A stretch of 64,000 bases of DNA, taken from the NCBI RefSeq assembly GCF_001401755.1, contig NZ_KQ474099.1, positions 375,926 through 439,925 of the forward strand, given 5' to 3'. Under the pieces are notes generated by a model. That model was not told the origin of the DNA. It did not search any database and worked only from the letters and a program-made list of their open reading frames with translations. Made by a program: the position numbers and the translations under genes. The stretch's first letter is position 1; every line of letters begins with the position of its first letter. Source of the DNA: Aquimarina longa SW024 (lineage in GTDB: Bacteria; Bacteroidota; Bacteroidia; Flavobacteriales; Flavobacteriaceae). This document shows, one piece after another, positions 63,691 through 64,000 of the stretch.

Positions 63691-64000
63691 ATGAATTTTT
63701 CTGATGAGCGTAATTTTTCCAGCTATTTTATCATTATAGCTGTTTTAGTAATAACTGGCCTTGTTTTATGGAACACATCCCTGTTCATACAACGTCTTAA
63801 GGATGATGAACGGACCAAAATTCAGATATGGGCACAATCACAAAAAGCATTAAATAGTGAACAATCTGATGATTACCTAGAACTTTCTATTATCATAGGA
63901 GCTACTAATAAATCTATCCCTATTATTATTACAGATTCAAAAGGAGATTTTGTTAGGGATTCTTTAAAAAAACCAGATCCTAGTTATTTTCAAAATTTAT
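63691..64000 (+). CDS. Membrane sensor protein, partial (probable histidine kinase)
   Basis: An ORF opens at ATG 63691 and runs off the window edge after about 103 codons. It shows a membrane helix (about 13-32) and then a periplasmic domain starting IQRLKDDERTKIQIWAQ and IPIIITDSKGDFV, the extracytoplasmic PAS-like sensor pattern seen before HAMP/HisKA kinases in Flavobacteriia. The kinase part is outside the window, so this is a likely but unproven call. Confidence 0.7.
   Translation, partial: MNFSDERNFSSYFIIIAVLVITGLVLWNTSLFIQRLKDDERTKIQIWAQSQKALNSEQSDDYLELSIIIGATNKSIPIIITDSKGDFVRDSLKKPDPSYFQNL

Noticed and set aside
1..64000. CRISPR arrays, tRNA, rRNA or riboswitches
   Set aside because: Read-through of the intergenic regions showed no regular spacer-repeat array and no cloverleaf-like segment; there is little room since most spacers are under 300 bp. 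This was by eye, not by a covariance search.

Overview
The window is AT-rich chromosomal DNA from a member of the Bacteroidota, almost certainly a marine Flavobacteriaceae. An Aquimarina-like genus is my guess from memory, not something the sequence proves. The supporting signs are TAnnTTTG-type -7 promoter boxes without obvious Shine-Dalgarno sequences, a type IX secretion sorting domain, a mevalonate-type HMG-CoA reductase, POT peptide transporters, and several families I know mainly from Flavobacteriia (DUF4271, DUF4296, DUF3098, DUF3127, GYDIA-type GHMP kinase). No rRNA, tRNA, CRISPR array, prophage or complete insertion sequence was found.

Layout. 1-9.8 kb: envelope and stress genes (surE, a small membrane gene, lpxB), a large TPR hybrid histidine kinase, an NlpC/P60 lipoprotein, a ComEC-like channel behind a strong hairpin, a serine hydrolase and a secreted thioredoxin. 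9.8-15.2 kb: a peptide-use operon on the minus strand (dipeptidyl-peptidase plus two POT transporters). 15.5-17.8 kb: HMG-CoA reductase and a GHMP kinase. 18.6-25.3 kb: sucA/sucB, a small beta-barrel gene, and a polyprenyl synthetase operon with two unknown genes. 25.5-32.2 kb: a TetR-TolC-adaptor-RND efflux operon with its promoter and a likely operator. 32.3-49.6 kb: housekeeping genes (tyrS, SDR enzyme, polyprenol-mannose synthase/dihydroorotase/DUF4296 operon, DUF4271, hemD-like, pckA, DUF423, saccharopine dehydrogenase, Lrp regulator, YugP-like protease, ald, leuS, panE). 49.7-57.2 kb: a cell-envelope cluster (ftsX, DUF3098, uppP, truB, a TonB-like protein) split after ftsX by about 3.9 kb of accessory DNA. 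57.2-64 kb: a thioredoxin-like gene, an LRR protein, tag, an ACT protein, upp, aat, DUF3127, a flavin reductase and the start of a sensor kinase.

The main non-routine finding is in 50624-51235. Both ends of a prolipoprotein diacylglyceryl transferase gene (lgt) survive there, but its middle has been replaced by a frameshifted Rhs core fragment. A REP-like intergenic element occurs three times: two close copies at 32.2 and 51.3 kb and a diverged inverted copy at 55.6 kb. Other notable structures are two 44-nt perfect palindromes with no loop (9155-9198 and 23322-23365, the second running through a stop codon), a 17-bp palindrome at the HMG-CoA reductase promoter, an inverted repeat at the TetR promoter, and a decayed small membrane-protein gene at 33.75-33.93 kb.
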